From positions 17,738,238-17,802,237 of the forward strand of contig NC_072469.1 of NCBI RefSeq assembly GCF_027596085.1: 64,000 nucleotides of DNA, written 5' to 3'. The position numbers and the translations under genes are program-made. Below the pieces are notes generated by a model. The model did not search any database and had not been told where the DNA came from. It saw nothing but the letters and a program-made list of their open reading frames with translations. This document shows positions 60,420-64,000 of this stretch, in pieces (within the stretch, counting starts at the first letter, position 1; each line of letters begins with the position of its first letter). Source of the stretch: Anoplopoma fimbria. Its lineage: Eukaryota; Chordata; Actinopteri; Perciformes; Anoplopomatidae.

Positions 60420-60760
60420 GGACGACACTGCTTTGCCATCTCCAGCGCGCCCTGTTAACCTCGTAATGTTTATTGCCCGGGATTAAGAATTCACATCTAA
60501 ACTCCACGCCCAAATGACATTTAAATGCAAGGATTTTTAAACCGTAACTGCGTTCGGCTGAGTAAAATACTCACATTAGTTAATTATTCGAGAAAGGCAG
60601 CTGTAATGGCATGAATCTTTTATAGGGGTCTGCCCGGTGCCATGATCTCTAATAGCTTAACATTTCACTTTAGCACTCCCGCCATGCCAGTACACTCTGC
60701 TAATCAACAACTGTTTTACAAGCTGGAGCGTGATGCAGGGGACAGCATGGCACTAAGGTC
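60420..60760. promoter_or_regulatory. Candidate CNE with shared homeodomain-type core
   Basis: GTTAACCTCGTAATGTTTAT, GCCCGGGATTAAGAATTCAC, AAATGACATTTAAATGCAAG, GTAACTGCGTTCGGCTGAG and CATTAGTTAATTAT (60,574-60,587, exact repeat of the word at 42,024). GGCAGCTGTAATGGCATGAA and TCTCTAATAGCTTAACATTT follow. High complexity throughout, no coding frame. Confidence 0.47.
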
Positions 60761-61089
60761 CAAATAGAGTTCACTTTTTTGTTTTAGAATTCCTGCCTCG
60801 TTGTCTATCTGTCAGTGCAACAACAAAAACACACCAGGAACAGAGACACTTTCATTAAGTTGTGACAATTTATCCAACAATGTCCAGTGAGTTAAATCTC
60901 CATTGGGGTTAGATATTTCCCACCTATCAGTTGTATAATGTTTAAAAATATTACTTGATTTAGTTGGATTTCACCTCCAGGGAGAATTAATCATGGAAAA
61001 AGCACAGAGATAAAACAAGAGAAATAGCACAAGTATCCCTCTTGTTTCTTTTAAAACCAGAAAGCCATTTAACTAACATTTCACCCAGG
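60761..61089. other. AT-rich spacer, no gene seen
   Basis: Nothing supported. Confidence 0.55.
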
Positions 61090-61410
61090 TCTGGCTATTA
61101 CACAGTCTATTGACATACATTGCACCCGGGTTGGACTCTTTCTCAACCCCATCCATCGGTCACACAGATTGTCCCCTGGTAGGCAGAGGCCTGCCACGTT
61201 AATGGAAATGGGGCGATGCTGGGAGCATAGAGCCTGGAGAGGCCTGGATGATCCCTCAGGCCATGGCTGCCACGGGATGAAATAGAGAGACTATTACAGC
61301 GGAGTTGTAAAGCCCCACACGCTCCACGCACTATCATAATAGAATATTGATTCTATCAGATGCCAGGCCCGGGCCTGTCCCCGCAATGAAGGAAAGAGCA
61401 CTAAAGGTCA
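61090..61410. promoter_or_regulatory. Candidate CNE
   Basis: GTTAATGGAAATGGGGCGAT, AGACTATTACAGCGGAGTTG, CGCACTATCATAATAGAATA and TTGATTCTATCAGATGCC. The reverse frame 61,143-61,337 is unrecognised. Confidence 0.35.
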
Positions 61411-61673
61411 TTGTGTAAAAGAACAGAGTGGGGGAGAGAGACAGAAGCGCAGAGAGGTAGAGAGGAATGAAAAGAGTGGACAGGAACGATAGAGTGGACT
61501 ACTGCTGTTGTGATGCTATTTCTGTAATAACTGAATGCATCACGCTGTGAGAGCGCACTATAAAACCATTAGAATAAGTAAAAGGACAAGTAGAAATTAG
61601 TTCAATACTGTATGAATAAAGTTGAACCAATCTTAAGACATTTTTGCTGTTCAATTAAACTATCTTTCTTTTC
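61411..61673. other. Purine-rich then AT-rich spacer
   Basis: GAGA-rich at 61,427-61,495, then AT-rich. No gene seen. Confidence 0.55.
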
Positions 61674-61701
61674 TTTTTTTTTTTTTTTTTTTTTTTTTTT
61701 T
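61674..61701. repeat. T28 homopolymer
   Basis: An uninterrupted run in a T-rich stretch. Confidence 0.95.
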
Positions 61702-61729
61702 CCATTGCTGCATCTGTCTCCACAGCCAT

Positions 61730-62080
61730 AAGTAACAAGGAAGCAATTTCAACCATTAATTGTTGATCAAGGCGGTTGGGAAAAGCGCCAAAGGAAAAGG
61801 ATGACAAATAAGCGCCCACCACGCGAACAGCAGTACAAATTACACCACAAGCAGGAGACGTTTATGCTTGATTGGAGCAATTTAATGTTTTCGAACCAAA
61901 AAAAAAGCTCGCAAATCCTGGGAGGACAGTTAAGGAAATGACTTTTTAATCATCCAAGGAGCCGCTGTGCCTTGTCTCTCCTGATGGCCCCATATTGAAG
62001 ACTTAAAGTCATTAGGAGAAGGAGTTCATTGGTGGAGGCCGTTCTTAGCAACAGTTGGGACTGATGTTACTTAAGGAGGC
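61730..62080. promoter_or_regulatory. Strong candidate CNE, about 350 bp
   Basis: CAACCATTAATTGTTGATCA, GACAAATAAGCGCCCACCAC, GGAGCAATTTAATGTTTTCG, ATGACTTTTTAATCATCCAA, AAGTCATTAGGAGAAGGAGT and TCATTGGTGGAGGCCGTTC. Dense TAAT cores in a balanced block with no open frame. Confidence 0.45.
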
Positions 62081-62141
62081 AACTTTTTAGGGGTGCGAAT
62101 AGTCCGAACTGAACTCAGACCAGTTTGTTTAAATTATTTAA

Positions 62142-62254
62142 AGCTTCTCCAAACTGGGGGCGGGCCAAACTCCATATACTGTCCGTAACACACTGACCAT
62201 GGAAAAGCACCTCATTTAACCCAACTTCAAAATAACCAAACTATCCCTTTAAAA
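62142..62254 (-). mobile_element. Dispersed teleost repeat fragment, reverse
   Basis: Read on the minus strand it begins TTAAAGGGATAGTTTGGTTA, continues TTGAAGTTGGGTTAAATGAG and ends CGCCCCCAGTTTGGAGAAG. I recall this pattern as a widespread percomorph repeat (TTAAAGGGATAGTTCGG type). No coding content. Confidence 0.7.
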
Positions 62255-62439
62255 TGTAAAGTATGGAGTTTTAATGATGCTTTTAAAAGAGGCTCAATCC
62301 ACATTTCTTTAAAACAACATAAGCCATCGCATTCTGTCTACAACCACAAAGTCAGGGGGAGTGTATGTTGAACAATACCACACTTACATGCACAACACAT
62401 TAGGAAATTGACTAATCTTTGCTGTGACATTATGGCCTG
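62255..62439. other. Spacer
   Basis: Nothing supported. Confidence 0.5.
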
Positions 62440-62960
62440 TACAAACTTCATGATGAATTCTGTTCTTCCAGGGCCCCTTGGAAAATATATTCATGAAATT
62501 TCAATGTCCGATGAAACAAGTCATCTTTTAACCAGAGCTTGACTGTGACATACCATTCCTCATTTCTATTCCAGGCAAGGCTTTATTTTAGTCAAATAAA
62601 TATCCATTTGTCTTGTTGTATTTTTTCTTTTCAATTCAAGCACAGCCCGGGTAATTTAACAGTGGTTGTTGTCGGGGGCCCGGGCAAATGAAACTGCCAT
62701 TGTAGCATCAAAAATAATCAATTTGATGAGTCTTGTATATACTCCCATACTCAAAGTAATGTGATATTGATTTGGCGCTCTGATATAGTACTCCTCTTCT
62801 GCACCAGAATGATTATTGGCTTTAGACAAATTCCAGCACAATCTTTTATTCCACCGCACACACTTTGCCGGGCCATATCTTTTATCTCACATCACCGGTG
62901 CCAAAGCTCTAATTCCACTCCGAGCCTGACTTTGTGTGTGTTTGTAACACACTTCGACAA
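62440..62960. promoter_or_regulatory. Strong candidate CNE cluster
   Basis: GCCCGGGTAATTTAACAGTG and GGGGGCCCGGGCAAATGAAA (two GCCCGGG words about 35 bp apart), AAAAATAATCAATTTGATGA, AGTAATGTGATATTGATTTG, CAGAATGATTATTGGCTTTA and CACATCACCGGTGCCAAAGC. Balanced with no repeats. Short frames on both strands are unrecognised. Confidence 0.45.
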
Positions 62961-63106
62961 TAAAAGACTCTTTTCTTTATTGCTAAACAACATCAGGAAA
63001 ACAATTTGACCCGATCTGTCTGCATCAAGGCATTTTACACGCAACTCAATTTGCATCTAAAAGACATGCAATTTCATATGGTATGCCTCTCTCTCTTTCT
63101 CTTTCA

Positions 63107-63785
<679 letters not shown>

Positions 63786-63855
<70 letters not shown>
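63786..63855. repeat. (TG)35 microsatellite
   Basis: A 70-bp pure run. Confidence 0.97.
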
Positions 63856-63857
<2 letters not shown>

Positions 63858-63941
63858 ATCTAAAGCCACTAAATATGCCTATGCGTGCATTTTACACAAA
63901 GAAATGCCTATGGGTGTCTACAGAAATGAATAAATGAAAAA

Positions 63942-63944
<3 letters not shown>

Positions 63945-63973
<29 letters not shown>
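63945..63973. repeat. (TG)14 microsatellite
   Basis: A 29-bp pure run near the window end. Confidence 0.95.
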
Positions 63974-64000
63974 CTGTGCGCGCAAGTGTGTATGTGTCTG

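Overview
The window looks like a long intergenic or intronic stretch from a teleost fish, most probably a percomorph. The evidence is eukaryotic in kind. There are no compact open reading frames with ribosome sites and no operons. There are many long, pure (CA)n/(GT)n arrays of 27-128 bp and a 133-bp (GATA)n array. I also recognise, from memory, five families of short dispersed repeats familiar from percomorph genomes. The species and the chromosomal locus cannot be read from the sequence.

Only one stretch resembles protein-coding gene structure. At 25.6-26.9 kb on the + strand, four exon-like blocks with AG/GT borders join in matching phase. They would encode the C-terminal part of a charged, probably coiled-coil protein that I do not recognise. 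The second block carries an in-frame TAG, so this may be a decaying gene fragment or a wrongly drawn exon. No tRNA, rRNA, known microRNA, transposase or reverse transcriptase was recognised.

Layout. 1-25 kb: AT-rich spacer with microsatellites, a MITE-like element (3.76-4.15 kb), two other dispersed repeats (15.6 and 18.5 kb), a purine-rich tract (14.0-14.4 kb) and scattered candidate conserved non-coding elements (CNEs). 25-27 kb: a dispersed repeat followed by the exon cluster. 27.1-31.1 kb: two degenerate arrays built on a CATACTATACTATGACTTTT-like unit, separated by about 1.7 kb that includes a GC-richer block. 32-64 kb: a run of candidate CNEs of balanced composition, rich in TAAT-type homeodomain cores and FOX/SOX-like words, set between AT-rich spacers, microsatellites and two further dispersed repeats. 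A 75-nt near-perfect hairpin lies at 40,015-40,089, directly beside a (CA)n array.

Interpretation. The density of homeodomain-core-rich blocks would fit the regulatory desert of a developmental transcription-factor gene lying outside the window. This is inference: conservation was not measured, and every CNE call is a candidate judged from composition and motif content alone.
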